NCBI GenBank assembly: GCA_031261325.1
Contig: JAISKH010000027.1
Coordinates: 1-64,000 of the forward strand
Direction: 5' to 3'
Source of the DNA: Oscillospiraceae bacterium
GTDB taxonomy: Bacteria; Bacillota; Clostridia; Oscillospirales; Oscillospiraceae
Length of the DNA stretch: 64,000 nt
Shown here: positions 22,625 to 31,459 of the stretch, one piece after another
How the letters are laid out: each line of letters begins with the position of its first letter
Numbering within the stretch: position 1 is the first letter of the stretch
Notes under the pieces: model-generated
Told to the model about the DNA's origin: nothing
The model's input: the letters and a program-made list of their open reading frames with translations, nothing else
Databases searched by the model: none
Translations under genes and position numbers: made by a program

Positions 22625-25129
22625 ATGGTAAATAAACAAGAAATAAAGTCGGTGCAAGTGCTGACCCCGCGTCTGCAAAAGCTTAAGACTGACTGGGAAA
22701 ACGCTGCGCCGCAAGTGTATGTTGACGACTCAATCCTGTTCACGCAGTCCTGGAAAGAAACGGAAGGACTGCCGATTGACATTCGCTGGGCAAAGGCGCT
22801 AGAAAAGCGTCTGCTGGAGTGCCCGCTGCTGATTCGCGACGGCGAGCTGATTGTGGGTTCGCTGACCAAGTTCATTCGCGGCAACGGCACGCTGTGCGCA
22901 ATGAAGCCGCGCGAAATTCTGAAGATGGTGGAGAGCGGCAAGTTTGACCGCAAAACCTCCGACATTTCCTCGACAAACATAGACGCCGCAGACCTTGAGG
23001 CATTGCGCGCGGACGCCGAATACTGGATTGAGCACATGCCGAAGGTTTCGAGCGTGAACGCTTCCGTCGAGTTCGACATGGGCGACGACGTGTTTGACCT
23101 GCTGTTCGACCGCGGCATGGTGTTCGAGGGGCGCGGCGTGCGCTACGAAATGGACCGCGGGCTGTTCCAAAACTACTCGTCCTATGGCGGCGGGGTCGCG
23201 CAGGTTTCGGTTAAGTGCGTTGAAAACGGGCTGAATTACGTCATCGACCTGTGCAAGCGCGAGCGCGAACGTATGCTTGCCGAGGGCGACGAGAACAGCC
23301 ACGGCACCGCGCAATTCCTGCGCAAATATTGGTTACTAAAGGCGACAATTATCTCTTGCGAAGCGTTCATCGGTTACGCGCGTCGCCACGCGGAGCTTGC
23401 GCGAGAGCTTGCGGCGACGGAGAGCGACCCCGTCCGCAAGGCGGAGCTGCTGCGAATTGCGGACGCTTGCGAGCGCGTGCCCGCGGAGCCGCCGCGCGAC
23501 TTTTTTGAGGCGTTGCAATGCGTGCGGCTGTATCACCTCGTGTGCTGGAAAGAGTCCTCCGACAGACCGGAGGTGCCGATTGGACGGCTCGACCAACTGC
23601 TTTACCCGTACTACGAGCGCGACAAGGCGGCGGGCAAAATCACGGCGCAGGAAGCGGCGGAGTTGCTCGGCGCGCTGTGGCTGAAAATCCGCGAGTGCGA
23701 AAACCTTGTGACGATACCGCGCGAGCAACGCGCCGCGCCCGGTTCGCTGCTGCCGAACATCACGCTCTGCGGCACGGACGAGCAGGGGAACGACCTAACA
23801 AACGAGGTGTCGTGGCTTGTGCTGGAGGCGATGGCGCAAATTAAGCTGTCGGAACCGGCGATTTACGTGCGATACAATCCTGACATGGACGCGCAATTTG
23901 TGCTGCACGCGCTTGAGTGCAACCGCGAATTTGGCGGCGGGAACCCCGCGTTTTTGAGCGACAAGCTCGGCACGCAGCGTTACCTCGACCGCGGGATTCC
24001 GCTGAAAGACGCTTGCAATTGGAACGCTTCCGGCTGTCTTGGGTACCACCTCGACAGTCTGGAGCACATGGGCGGCGGGCACAACATCAGTCAGTTGAAA
24101 GTGCTTGAGCTTGCCCTGCACGACGGGTTTGACCCGCGCACGCAGAAGCAGCTCGGTCCGCACACGGGCGACGTGCGCGAGTTCACGAGCTTTGAGCAGG
24201 TTTTGGAGGCGTATTACAAGCAGCTCGCGTATTTTGTGCCGATTTTGCGCAAGTTCAAGCTGCTGTCGTGGTCAACGGAGATTGCGGAGGGACCGATGTC
24301 GGGACTGCGCGTCGCGATGCAGTACGAGGATTGCATTCCCGCCGGGCTTGCGTCGCGCGAGGGCGGGGCGCGTTACCCCGAGGGGCGCGCGTGCTGGCTC
24401 GGTTCGCGCGGGCTTGTTGACCTTGCGGACACGATGACGGCGATTAAAAAGTTGGTGTTCGACGAGAAAAAGACGACGATGGCGGAGCTGATGGACGCTT
24501 GCGAAAAGGACTGGGAGGGTTACGAAACGCTGCACAAGCTGTGCATTAACAGCCCGAAATACGGCAACGACGACGACTACGCCGACGAGATTTATGACGA
24601 GATGAGCAAAAAGGTGCCGGAGATTATGCAGTCCGAGGTTGACCCGCTCACGGGTAAGAAGCCGATGCTGTTCATCGGCGCGGCGGCGGGGCACGTCGGC
24701 ATCGGCAAGGCAATCGGCGCGCTGCCGAACGGACGCGCGGCGGGTTCGCCGACTTGCGACGCGGCTTGCTCCGTGTCGCCCGGCTGCGACGTGACGGGTC
24801 CGACGGCGGCGATAAATTCCGCGACGAACGACCTGTACGCCAAGGAGTACGCGGGTTACGCGATGAACATGAAGTTCTCGAAATCCCTGCTGAACACGCC
24901 GGAGAAGATTGAGAAGCTGTCGTGGCTCGTCAAGGCGTTCATGAAGCGCGGCGGCTGGCACATTCAGTTCAACATTCATAGCCGCGAGGAGTTGCTGGAC
25001 GCGCAGGCGCACCCCGAGGAGCACAAAAACCTGCTTGTGCGCGTCGGCGGGTATTCGGCGTACTTCATCGACCTGCCGCCCGGGTTGCAGGCGGAGATTG
25101 TGAACCGCACGATGCACGAAATTATATAA
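22625..25129 (+). CDS. Glycyl radical enzyme of unassigned substrate
   Basis: An 834-residue enzyme of the pyruvate formate-lyase-like family. The C-terminal glycyl loop RVGGYSAYF (radical Gly about 809) is intact. The active-site Cys is most likely Cys471 in NASGCLGYHLDSLEHMGGGH. In the diol dehydratase, choline lyase, isethionate lyase and hydroxyproline dehydratase groups this Cys is followed by V-E-P/I with an essential Glu; here L-G follows and that Glu is missing. Pyruvate formate-lyase has adjacent cysteines, which are also absent. It is thus a divergent GRE, possibly a decarboxylase or C-C lyase. AAGGAG precedes the ATG; the activase follows after 13 bp. Confidence 0.88.
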   Translation: MVNKQEIKSVQVLTPRLQKLKTDWENAAPQVYVDDSILFTQSWKETEGLPIDIRWAKALEKRLLECPLLIRDGELIVGSLTKFIRGNGTLCAMKPREILKMVESGKFDRKTSDISSTNIDAADLEALRADAEYWIEHMPKVSSVNASVEFDMGDDVFDLLFDRGMVFEGRGVRYEMDRGLFQNYSSYGGGVAQVSVKCVENGLNYVIDLCKRERERMLAEGDENSHGTAQFLRKYWLLKATIISCEAFIGYARRHAELARELAATESDPVRKAELLRIADACERVPAEPPRDFFEALQCVRLYHLVCWKESSDRPEVPIGRLDQLLYPYYERDKAAGKITAQEAAELLGALWLKIRECENLVTIPREQRAAPGSLLPNITLCGTDEQGNDLTNEVSWLVLEAMAQIKLSEPAIYVRYNPDMDAQFVLHALECNREFGGGNPAFLSDKLGTQRYLDRGIPLKDACNWNASGCLGYHLDSLEHMGGGHNISQLKVLELALHDGFDPRTQKQLGPHTGDVREFTSFEQVLEAYYKQLAYFVPILRKFKLLSWSTEIAEGPMSGLRVAMQYEDCIPAGLASREGGARYPEGRACWLGSRGLVDLADTMTAIKKLVFDEKKTTMAELMDACEKDWEGYETLHKLCINSPKYGNDDDYADEIYDEMSKKVPEIMQSEVDPLTGKKPMLFIGAAAGHVGIGKAIGALPNGRAAGSPTCDAACSVSPGCDVTGPTAAINSATNDLYAKEYAGYAMNMKFSKSLLNTPEKIEKLSWLVKAFMKRGGWHIQFNIHSREELLDAQAHPEEHKNLLVRVGGYSAYFIDLPPGLQAEIVNRTMHEII

Positions 25130-25142
25130 AAGGGAACATTTT

Positions 25143-26057
25143 ATGTCAGATGTAACAGGAACCATCTTTAATATTCAGCGGTACAGCATCGACGACGGAC
25201 CCGGGATTCGCACAACGGTGTTCGTTAAAGGCTGTCCGCTGCGGTGCCCGTGGTGCTCTAACCCCGAGTCACAAAGCGTTGCGCCGCAAGTGTTGCACCG
25301 CTACACGTCGTGCGTTAAGTGCGGGGCTTGCGCCGCCGCCTGCCCTAACGGGGCGATTGCGTTCACGGCGGAGGGCGGTCCCGCGTTCGACCGCGCGAAG
25401 TGCGTTGCGTGCGGCGAGTGCGTTAGGGCTTGCCTGAATGACGCGCTGAAAATTTCGGGCGAGGTTATGACTGTTGAAAAGGTGTGGAAAACCGTGCGCA
25501 AGGACGAGGTTTATTACGAGACTTCGGGCGGCGGCGTTACTTGTTCGGGCGGCGAAATTCTCGGGCAAGCGGATTTTGTGGCGGAGCTTTTCAAAAAGTG
25601 CCGCGAAAACGGGATTCACACGTGCGCCGACACGTCCGGGTTCGGCACCGCCGAGGCGCTGGACAAGGTGCTGGAATACACCGACCTTGTGTACTTCGAC
25701 CTGAAGCACATGGACGACGCGCGGCACCGCGAGCTTATGGGCGTGCCGCGTGACGTGATTGTGCGAAACCTTGAAACCGTTGCGGCGCGGGGGATTCCCG
25801 TCACGATTCGCGTGCCGCTGATACCCGAATACAACAGCGGCGAGGAAAATCTGCGCGCGACGGCGGAGCTTGTGCGGGCGGTCGCGCCGAACGCGACGGT
25901 CAGCGTCCTGCCGTACCACAAGTACGGCGCGAGCAAGTACGCGTCCGTCGGCATGGTGTACGCGCTGGACGAGCTGCGCGAGAACACGCCGGAGGAATTG
26001 GAGCGCGCGCGCGCGATTTTTGAGGAGTACGGGCTGAAGTGCGAGGTCAGCAAATAA
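25143..26057 (+). CDS. Glycyl radical enzyme activase (radical SAM)
   Basis: A 304-residue radical SAM enzyme that abstracts hydrogen from the glycine of its partner, the GRE encoded 13 bp upstream. The SAM cluster motif is GCPLRCPWCSNPE (CxxxCxxC, about residue 30). An inserted ferredoxin-like domain has two cluster motifs, CVKCGACAAACPNGA and CVACGECVRACLNDA, as in activases of the PFL2/dehydratase group and unlike the short PFL activase. TSGGGVTCSGGE and the C-terminal LPYHKYGASKYASVG are the usual family segments. AAAGGGAAC precedes the ATG. Confidence 0.93.
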   Translation: MSDVTGTIFNIQRYSIDDGPGIRTTVFVKGCPLRCPWCSNPESQSVAPQVLHRYTSCVKCGACAAACPNGAIAFTAEGGPAFDRAKCVACGECVRACLNDALKISGEVMTVEKVWKTVRKDEVYYETSGGGVTCSGGEILGQADFVAELFKKCRENGIHTCADTSGFGTAEALDKVLEYTDLVYFDLKHMDDARHRELMGVPRDVIVRNLETVAARGIPVTIRVPLIPEYNSGEENLRATAELVRAVAPNATVSVLPYHKYGASKYASVGMVYALDELRENTPEELERARAIFEEYGLKCEVSK

Positions 26058-26083
26058 AATTGCGGATTGGGCGCAGTAAATGG

Positions 26084-26112
26084 TTGCAAAATTAGGTAAA
26101 ATGTGATATTGT
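26084..26112 (+). promoter_or_regulatory. Sigma-A-type promoter of an orphan gene
   Basis: TTGCAA (26084-26089), 17 bp, TATTGT (26107-26112). The palindromes at 26128-26166 lie just downstream, so a regulator bound there could block transcription. Confidence 0.55.
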
Positions 26113-26127
26113 AACAGAAGAATCGAC

Positions 26128-26166
26128 GGAACCCCATGGGGTTCCACTGTTTACGCGTAAACAGTG
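26128..26166. promoter_or_regulatory. Two abutting perfect palindromes
   Basis: GGAACCCCATGGGGTTCC (26128-26145, 18 bp) is immediately followed, sharing one base, by a 22-bp perfect palindrome (26145-26166) made of CACTGTTTACG and its exact complement CGTAAACAGTG. They could be an operator pair or two strong hairpins in the 5' leader of the gene at 26203. I saw no second copy of either in the window. Confidence 0.8.
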
Positions 26167-26202
26167 ATGGGGTGTTCGGCGGTGTGTGGGAAACAAGAAA
26201 GG

Positions 26203-26700
26203 ATGGTAAAGGATATGGCACCATTAAACGAAAAACAGACATTAAAAAAATTAGGAATTGATGCTTGGGACAAGCTATCGCGAGAAAAATTTGGGAATTA
26301 CATTCATCTAATACCGAAGGTCGATAAGGAAGTCCGACTAAAGATTTTAGAACAGCTTCCTGAAATTTTAACATTTACGACGGAATTAGTTCAGACGGTT
26401 GTTTCTGCGCAAAGAGATATAACCCAAAAAAATCACGATACAACGTCAGAGGTAATTTCTGCGTTAGAATCAATACTGAAGAGTCTTGACCAACTTAGCC
26501 AACGACCTGAATTAACATTTGAGCAAATCCAATATATTTGTGATAAACAAGTTGAAATAGCACACTTACTTGTGAAATTAGACGAAAACAACAAGAATTT
26601 TCTTGTCGAAGTTTTGAAAGGTGTTGCCGGACTCGGAATTGCGGCTTTAGCGGTTATTGCGGTGGTGTTTGGTGCAAAAGAACTAGGCGATGGGGGTTGA
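26203..26700 (+). CDS. AT-rich orphan protein with C-terminal membrane segment
   Basis: A 165-residue protein of unknown family. It is charged and helical (EKQTLKKLGIDAWDKLSREK, a likely coiled coil over residues ~65-130), ending in one hydrophobic segment VAGLGIAALAVIAVVFGAKE, so it may be a tail-anchored membrane protein. Codon use is clearly AT-rich compared with the genes on either side, a sign of recent acquisition. The start is uncertain: ATG at 26203 or 26215, both near AAGAAAGGATGG. It has its own promoter, a palindromic leader and a terminator, so it is an independent unit. The plan resembles small phage or defence membrane proteins, but nothing specific supports that. Confidence 0.7.
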   Translation: MVKDMAPLNEKQTLKKLGIDAWDKLSREKFGNYIHLIPKVDKEVRLKILEQLPEILTFTTELVQTVVSAQRDITQKNHDTTSEVISALESILKSLDQLSQRPELTFEQIQYICDKQVEIAHLLVKLDENNKNFLVEVLKGVAGLGIAALAVIAVVFGAKELGDGG

Positions 26701-26760
26701 TGGCGGCGATGACATTTTCATTGACTACGCTGAGTAGGTATGCCGGATAGAAGCATAAAC

Positions 26761-26798
26761 CCCACCGTTGCGGTACGCGCCGCAACGGTGGGTTTTTT
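26761..26798. terminator. Strong intrinsic terminator
   Basis: CCCACCGTTGCGG (26761-26773), loop TACGCG, CCGCAACGGTGGG (26780-26792), then TTTTTT. It is a perfect 13-bp stem between converging genes and has AAA on its other flank, so it may serve the DUF711 operon too. Confidence 0.9.
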
Positions 26799-26822
26799 AC
26801 AATTTTAGTTGAAAATAATCTT

Positions 26823-28181
26823 TCAATTCCGCAGGCTGTGCAGGGGGGCGGGGATACGGCCGCCGCGGGCTATGAAGTCGGCGCTTTCGCCGCGCGAGAC
26901 GGGCATGACGGGCGCGGTGCCGAGCAGCCCGCCGAAGTCCACCACGTCGCCGACGACCCTGCCGGGCGCGGGGATTATGCGCACGGCGGTCGTTTTGTTG
27001 TTAATCATGCCGATTGCCGCTTCGTCCGCGATTATCGCGGAGATTGTGGCGGCGGGCGTGTCGCCCGGGACGGCTATCATGTCAAGTCCGACGGAGCAGA
27101 CGCACGTCATCGCTTCGAGTTTTTCTATCGTCAGCAGTCCGCTCTGCGCGGCGGCTATCATGCCCGCGTCCTCCGAAACGGGTATAAATGCGCCCGACAA
27201 ACCGCCGACGTGACTTGAAGCCATAACGCCGCCTTTTTTCACCGCGTCGTTCAGCAGCGCGAGCGCGGCGGTTGTTCCGTGCGCGCCGACGTTGGACAGC
27301 CCCATTTCCGTCAGAATGTCCGCCACGCTGTCGCCTATTGCGGGCGTGGGCGCGAGCGATAGGTCAACGATGCCGAATGGCGCGCCGAGCCTTGCGGAAG
27401 CTTCGCGCGCGACGAGTTGCCCCATGCGCGTGACGCGGAACGCCGTCTTTTTTATCGTCTCGGCAACAACGTCGAACGGCTCGCCCTTGACGGCTTGCAG
27501 CGCGTGATACACTACGCCGGGTCCCGAAACGCCGACGTTTATGACGCACTCGGGTTCGCCCACGCCGTGAAACGCGCCCGCCATGAACGGGTTGTCCTCG
27601 ACGGCGTTCGCGAAAATGACGAGCTTTGCGCACGCGAACCCGCCCGTTTCGGCGGTCAGCCGCGCCGCTTCCTTGACGGCTTCACCGCACAGGCGCACCG
27701 CGTCCATGTTGATGCCCGCCTTTGTCGTGCCGACGTTGACGCTGGCGCAGACGCGCTCCGTCTCCGAAAGCGCGCGGGGGATTGACGCGATTAGGTTACG
27801 GTCGGCGTCGATGAAGCCCTTGTGAACTAGTGCGGAGAAACCGCCGATGAAGTTCACGCCGACGGTTTTCGCCGCGTTATCGAGCGCGACGGCGAACGGC
27901 GTGTAATCCGTCTCGCCGCAGGCACCCGCAATGAGCGCGATAGGCGTGACCGAAATGCGCTTGTTGACGATTGGGATACCGAACTCGCTCTCAATTTCCT
28001 CGCCCACGGCGACGAGCCTTTCGGCACGGCGCGTGATTTTGTCGTAGATTTTGCGGCAGGCGACGGTGATGTCCGCGTCCGCGCAGTCGAGCAGGGAGAT
28101 GCCCATCGTGATTGTGCGAATGTCGAGATGCTGCGCGTCAATCATCTCGTTTGTTTGCAGTATTTCATTGAAATTTATCAT
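26823..28181 (-). CDS. DUF711 / UPF0210 family protein
   Basis: A 452-residue protein of the UPF0210 (DUF711) family, distantly similar in fold to PFL-type enzymes but without a known reaction. Typical segments are [56 protein letters not shown], and a C-terminal [10 protein letters not shown]. It is usually found beside a small ACT-domain protein (UPF0237). That partner is here too, separated by a 65-residue gene, suggesting that the ACT protein senses an amino acid and controls DUF711 or the operon. AAGGGAAC precedes the ATG. Confidence 0.88.
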   Translation of the reverse strand: MINFNEILQTNEMIDAQHLDIRTITMGISLLDCADADITVACRKIYDKITRRAERLVAVGEEIESEFGIPIVNKRISVTPIALIAGACGETDYTPFAVALDNAAKTVGVNFIGGFSALVHKGFIDADRNLIASIPRALSETERVCASVNVGTTKAGINMDAVRLCGEAVKEAARLTAETGGFACAKLVIFANAVEDNPFMAGAFHGVGEPECVINVGVSGPGVVYHALQAVKGEPFDVVAETIKKTAFRVTRMGQLVAREASARLGAPFGIVDLSLAPTPAIGDSVADILTEMGLSNVGAHGTTAALALLNDAVKKGGVMASSHVGGLSGAFIPVSEDAGMIAAAQSGLLTIEKLEAMTCVCSVGLDMIAVPGDTPAATISAIIADEAAIGMINNKTTAVRIIPAPGRVVGDVVDFGGLLGTAPVMPVSRGESADFIARGGRIPAPLHSLRN

Positions 28182-28230
28182 ATGCCTGTTCCCTTCGTGC
28201 GTTACGCGCTCCAGCGCGGAATATGGTCGC

Positions 28231-28428
28231 TTAGTCCTCGTAAATCAACGTGAGGATAAGGGCAGCGCCGATTATCGGTGATACGGATATGCTGAAAGCG
28301 GTTTTTTTGTTCTCGGCGAGCCAACGGTTCACCTCGTCCTCAAGTTCTGACGCCGTTGCGCTGTAGGTCGCGTAAGACGTGCGATTTTCATGTTTGCATT
28401 CGCGAGTGAAAATCTTAACTCTGCGCAT
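28231..28428 (-). CDS. Small membrane-anchored hypothetical protein
   Basis: A 65-residue protein inserted between the ACT gene (20 bp upstream) and the DUF711 gene (49 bp downstream). The N-terminal half is charged ([18 protein letters not shown], then [15 protein letters not shown], an amphipathic helix), and the C-terminal half has a hydrophobic stretch [22 protein letters not shown] precedes the ATG by about 10 bases. I do not recognise a family. Its tight position makes it likely to be translated with its neighbours and to work with the ACT/DUF711 pair. Confidence 0.65.
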   Translation of the reverse strand: MRRVKIFTRECKHENRTSYATYSATASELEDEVNRWLAENKKTAFSISVSPIIGAALILTLIYED

Positions 28429-28448
28429 GTGAGAATATCCCCTTTTTG

Positions 28449-28718
28449 CTAAATTCTGTGCATTGCTTCAAAAATGTCCTCGCGTTGGACGCGGATTGAC
28501 AGCGCTCTGTCCTCGCCGCTCGCCGCGAGGTCGCGCGAAAGCTCGCCAAACGGGACGTTGCACGCCGCCGTGTCCACGAGCATTATCATCGTGAAATATT
28601 CCTGCATGACCGTCTGGCTAATGTCCAGAATGTTCACCCCGCGCGCGGCGAGCAGGGTGCATACCTCGGCGATTATGCCGACGCGGTCCTTGCCTATAAC
28701 CGTAACTATTGCCCTCAT
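28449..28718 (-). CDS. ACT domain protein (UPF0237 family)
   Basis: An 89-residue single ACT domain: RAIVTVIGKDRVGIIAEVCT with the LLAARGVNILDISQTVMQ helix and a final strand, the length and pattern of UPF0237. ACT domains bind amino acids and regulate partners allosterically. GGAGGAACG precedes the ATG. It follows the aconitase-like gene by 12 bp and precedes the 65-residue and DUF711 genes, forming a four-gene operon. Confidence 0.9.
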   Translation of the reverse strand: MRAIVTVIGKDRVGIIAEVCTLLAARGVNILDISQTVMQEYFTMIMLVDTAACNVPFGELSRDLAASGEDRALSIRVQREDIFEAMHRI

Positions 28719-28730
28719 CGTTCGTTCCTC

Positions 28731-30923
28731 CTATTTGCCGTAGCCCGCGGCGTAATAATTCATCAGGCACCCCTCGGTGAGTATCAGCCGCTCCTCGGCG
28801 GTCAGTCCCTTGACGTGCAGCGTAATCTCGCGCGTAAAATCGCCGCGCGTGACCGTCGCGGTGAATTGCTCTTCTCCCGCGAGAATGCCGCCGCGCAGGT
28901 TGGGGACGAACACGCGGTCGCCGTCCTCAAACTCGAACGTTTGCTCCAGCGTGAACGGCACTATGCCCCAGTTGATGCAGTTGCTGCGGTAACGCTTCGT
29001 GGCGTATTCGTAGCAGATGTTACCCCAACCGCCGAGAACCTTTTGGCAGCTCGCGGCTTGCTCACGCGCGGAGCCGTCCCCGGGTTTGCGGGCGAATATT
29101 GCGGAGCCGACGGAGGTTGCGGACGGTATGCCGAGCTTCGCGATTTCCGCCGCGTGGTCGCCGTCCCGCACGGTCTTTGACTTCGCGACGTAATCGGGGC
29201 AGCGACGCGAGAGCGCGAACTCCGACAGCGCGACGGGGTTTGACCGATAGCTCGACGTTTCGCCCGACGGGATAAGCTCGTCGGTCGTCGTCACGTCGTC
29301 CTGAATCACGGCGCAGAGCGTGAGCAGCAGGTTTTCCTCCATGCGCGGCATTTTCGGCCAGTCGGCGATGTTGGGACCGAAGCGCAGCTCTACCGTGGGG
29401 TCGGGCTTGCCGAAGCCGTTGTAGACGCGCTTGGCGTACACGCCGCCGTCGTATTTGTATTCGCGCGGGGTTTCGGTGTACTCGACATCGGTTGCGGCGG
29501 TCAGCACGCCGCCGTTCGCCGCCGTCGCCGCGATGCTGCGCGCGTCCATTAGCGCGACGGACGCGATTTGCCCGTTCGCGGGCTTCGAGCCCTCGCGGGA
29601 CGCGAAGTTGCGCGTCGCGTGGCGGATTGACAGCGTGTTGTGCGCCGGCGTGTCGCCCGCGCCGAAGCAGGGACCGCAGAACGCGGGCTTTATTACCGCG
29701 CCGACCTCAAGCAGCTCTGCCGCAAGCCCGTCGCGCGTTATGGCGAGCGCGATTGGCGTTGAGGAGGGGTAGACCGATAGGTCGAAGTAGCCGTCGCCGA
29801 TTGACTTGCCGCGCAGAATATCCGCCGCGACGGAGATGTTCTCGTACATGCCGCCGGAGCAGCCGACGATTACGCCCTGCTCGACCGCGATTTTGCCGTC
29901 CGCGTTGATACTGCGGCGCAAATCCATTTTAATCTTGCCCGCGAGCTCCCTGTCGCAATCGGCTTCAATCTCCGCGAAAATTTTGTCGGGGTTCGCCTGA
30001 AGCTCGTGGATTGTGTACGCCTTGGACGGGTGGAACGGCAGGGCAATCATCGACTCCATTTGTGACAGGTCGATTGTCACCATCGCGTCATAATACGCAC
30101 CGTCCTGCGGGGAGAGCGGCTTGTATTCGCTCGGGCGACCGACGTTCTCGTAGAACGCTTTCACGGTATCGTCCGTCGTCCAGATTGAGGTTAGGCAGCT
30201 TGTTTCCGTCGTCATAACGTCAACGCCTATGCGGAAATCCATTGACAGCGCGGCTATGCCGGGCCCCGCGAACTCCAGGACTTTGTTCTTGACGAACCCG
30301 TTCGGAAACGTCGCGCCGACGAGCGCGAGAGCAACGTCATGCGGTCCGATGCCGTGGGGAACCTCGCCCTCAAGCCAGACGAGCACGACCTCGGGCGCGT
30401 CCACGTCGTAGGTGTTTTGCAGGAGCTGCTTTGCAAGCTCGCCGCCGCCCTCGCCGACGCCGAGCGTGCCGTAACACCCGTAGCGCGTGTGCGAGTCCGA
30501 GCCGAGAATCATCTTGCCGCAACCGGCAAGCTCTTCGCGCGCGTACTGATGAATGACGGCTTGGTTGGCGGGGACGTAGATGCCGCCGTACTTTTTCGCG
30601 GCGGACAGACCGAACGCGTGGTCGTCCTCGTTTATCGTGCCGCCGACGGCGCACAGGCTGTTGTGGCAGTTCGTCAGCGCGTAAGGGATAGGGAACCGCG
30701 TCATGCCGGAAGCGCGCGCGGTTTGGATTATGCCGACGTATGTTATATCGTGCGACACAAGCGCGTCGAACTTGATTTTCAGCTTCGTCGCGTCGCTCGA
30801 CGTGTTGTGCGCGTTCAGGATTTGGTACGCCATTGTGCGCCCGCGCGCCACGACGGCGGGTGCGGGGGCGGCGACGGGTGCGCCGTTTTGTAGTGTTACG
30901 CCTGTGCGTGTGAGTGTTATCAT
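28731..30923 (-). CDS. Aconitase-family hydratase (YbhJ-like)
   Basis: A 730-residue protein of the aconitase superfamily. It has the 4Fe-4S cysteine pattern VGCSGGMYENIS (first Cys, about residue 356) and AFCGPCFGAGDTPAHNT (second and third), plus LGSDSHTRYGCYGT near the N-terminus. A swivelling C-terminal domain follows (RSNCINWGIVPFT). The order and length resemble E. coli YbhJ, a putative hydratase of unknown substrate, more than aconitase A or isopropylmalate isomerase. AAGGAGGAAAC precedes the ATG. It leads the operon with ACT, a small protein and DUF711, so the substrate may be an amino-acid-related acid. Confidence 0.85.
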   Translation of the reverse strand: MITLTRTGVTLQNGAPVAAPAPAVVARGRTMAYQILNAHNTSSDATKLKIKFDALVSHDITYVGIIQTARASGMTRFPIPYALTNCHNSLCAVGGTINEDDHAFGLSAAKKYGGIYVPANQAVIHQYAREELAGCGKMILGSDSHTRYGCYGTLGVGEGGGELAKQLLQNTYDVDAPEVVLVWLEGEVPHGIGPHDVALALVGATFPNGFVKNKVLEFAGPGIAALSMDFRIGVDVMTTETSCLTSIWTTDDTVKAFYENVGRPSEYKPLSPQDGAYYDAMVTIDLSQMESMIALPFHPSKAYTIHELQANPDKIFAEIEADCDRELAGKIKMDLRRSINADGKIAVEQGVIVGCSGGMYENISVAADILRGKSIGDGYFDLSVYPSSTPIALAITRDGLAAELLEVGAVIKPAFCGPCFGAGDTPAHNTLSIRHATRNFASREGSKPANGQIASVALMDARSIAATAANGGVLTAATDVEYTETPREYKYDGGVYAKRVYNGFGKPDPTVELRFGPNIADWPKMPRMEENLLLTLCAVIQDDVTTTDELIPSGETSSYRSNPVALSEFALSRRCPDYVAKSKTVRDGDHAAEIAKLGIPSATSVGSAIFARKPGDGSAREQAASCQKVLGGWGNICYEYATKRYRSNCINWGIVPFTLEQTFEFEDGDRVFVPNLRGGILAGEEQFTATVTRGDFTREITLHVKGLTAEERLILTEGCLMNYYAAGYGK

Positions 30924-30962
30924 TTAGTTTCCTCCTTGAAATTTAACTTGGAATTGCTGCCT

Positions 30963-31457
30963 TTATCCGTATGTGCCGCTGTGTTCTATTGCGTCATGCA
31001 GTCCGCCGTTGTACCACTCGTCGCTGAATATCGTGCGAACGTCGAGTACGCCTTTGCGACCGCCGCCGTCCGCGTAGCTGAACTCTGTGTCGGACACCCA
31101 CTCCGCGCCGCCCGGTGTAAAGACTCCGATGCCGCGCTTGCGCCCGAACAGCTTGTTCTCTTTGACTTTGATTTCATGTGCTGTGTAGCCAAAACCGCCT
31201 TGCTCTATCCATGTCATTATGATTGTGTACTCGCCCGTAGGGGACACTTCTTCCTCTACTCCTGTGAAGAACCAATACACTACGTTAAGAATAATAAGGA
31301 ACACAAGCAAAACCACAATTAAGGTATTAAGACAACCGAGACAGCCGTGCTTTGACTTTCTCAATAAACGGTCTAACGCAATACTCCCGATAAGCAGCAG
31401 TACGAACACAATGAATACGGGGTCGGTGAACACTTCCTTGAAAGTAAGCTCGAACAT
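30963..31457 (-). CDS. Membrane protein resembling DUF5412
   Basis: A 164-residue protein with two N-terminal membrane segments (PVFIVFVLLLIGSIAL; TLIVVLLVFLIILNVVYWFF) and an outside soluble domain containing SPTGEYTIIMTWIEQGG, similar to Bacillus DUF5412-type proteins. Function is unknown. ATG at 31457 has AAAGGTGA at good spacing; the alternative TTG at 31463 lies inside the rsmE stop. It directly follows rsmE (2 bp) and is likely co-transcribed. Confidence 0.65.
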   Translation of the reverse strand: MFELTFKEVFTDPVFIVFVLLLIGSIALDRLLRKSKHGCLGCLNTLIVVLLVFLIILNVVYWFFTGVEEEVSPTGEYTIIMTWIEQGGFGYTAHEIKVKENKLFGRKRGIGVFTPGGAEWVSDTEFSYADGGGRKGVLDVRTIFSDEWYNGGLHDAIEHSGTYG

Positions 31458-31459
31458 TT

